Shown here: one piece after another, positions 5,196 through 5,224 of the stretch
Layout of the letters: each line of letters begins with the position of its first letter
Numbering within the stretch: position 1 is the stretch's first letter
Assembly (NCBI GenBank): GCA_017384185.1
Contig: JAFNUH010000266.1
Coordinates: 1 to 5,224, forward strand
Direction of reading: 5' to 3'
Source: Alistipes sp.
GTDB lineage: Bacteria > Bacteroidota > Bacteroidia > Bacteroidales > Rikenellaceae
DNA: 5,224 nucleotides
Notes under the pieces: model-generated
What the model was told of the DNA's origin: nothing
Database searches by the model: none
The model's input: the letters and a program-made list of their open reading frames with translations, nothing else
Translations under genes and position numbers: made by a program

Positions 5196-5224
5196 TACCT
5201 TTGTTGAAAATTCCTGCCCGATAC

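Larger units (their letters stand above)
4686..5224. other. Gene-free region upstream of the FadL-type gene
   Basis: This 539-bp stretch holds no open frame with a plausible start, composition or recognisable product on either strand. It contains the leader hairpin, direct repeats, candidate promoter, cytosine-free repeat tract and right-edge palindrome listed separately. Three GGCGAAA copies (4957-4963, 5013-5019, 5023-5029) are also present, the last two embedded in GGCGAAAA ten bases apart. A neighbouring gene must lie beyond 5224. Confidence 0.7.

Overview
This window looks like chromosomal DNA from a member of the Bacteroidota, most likely order Bacteroidales. The signs are a DUF2490-type outer-membrane protein, a secreted protein joining a TonB-receptor-plug-like segment to a TonB C-terminal domain, a GH32 lipoprotein with the Bacteroidota-style N-terminal beta domain, an OmpP1/FadL-type porin, almost no Shine-Dalgarno sequences, and a promoter-like pair matching the TTTG / TAnnTTTG pattern of this phylum. 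Genus cannot be fixed from the sequence.

Layout. Positions 1-2875 carry three tightly packed + strand genes that look like one operon: (i) the 3' part of a DUF2490 family gene cut by the window edge; (ii) a 191-residue exported protein whose ATG overlaps the previous stop (ATGA); (iii) after 12 bp, a complete 580-residue GH32 fructan hydrolase lipoprotein with all three catalytic acidic residues visible. On the opposite strand, 4685-3237 encodes a 482-residue OmpP1/FadL family outer-membrane protein that converges on the GH32 gene. Between them, 2876-3236 has no convincing gene but is packed with inverted repeats. It starts with a perfect 10-bp hairpin that is an intrinsic terminator for minus-strand transcription. 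Upstream of the FadL-type gene, 4686-5224 is non-coding. It holds a candidate promoter, a 10-bp direct repeat, a leader hairpin next to the start codon, a cytosine-free TATGGG-rich repeat tract, and at the right edge a large imperfect palindrome that looks like a dispersed repeat.

How the parts work together. The GH32 enzyme should release fructose from fructans or sucrose-type substrates in the envelope. The co-transcribed DUF2490 and plug/TonB_C proteins would also act in the envelope, but the sequence does not show what they do. No SusC/SusD pair, fructokinase, transporter or hybrid two-component regulator lies in the window, so a full fructan utilisation locus cannot be claimed. The FadL-type porin is probably an independent unit for uptake of hydrophobic compounds. 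The observations most worth following are the plug/TonB_C protein without a membrane anchor and the structured 361-bp convergent intergenic region. I see no phage, CRISPR, transposase, tRNA or rRNA.
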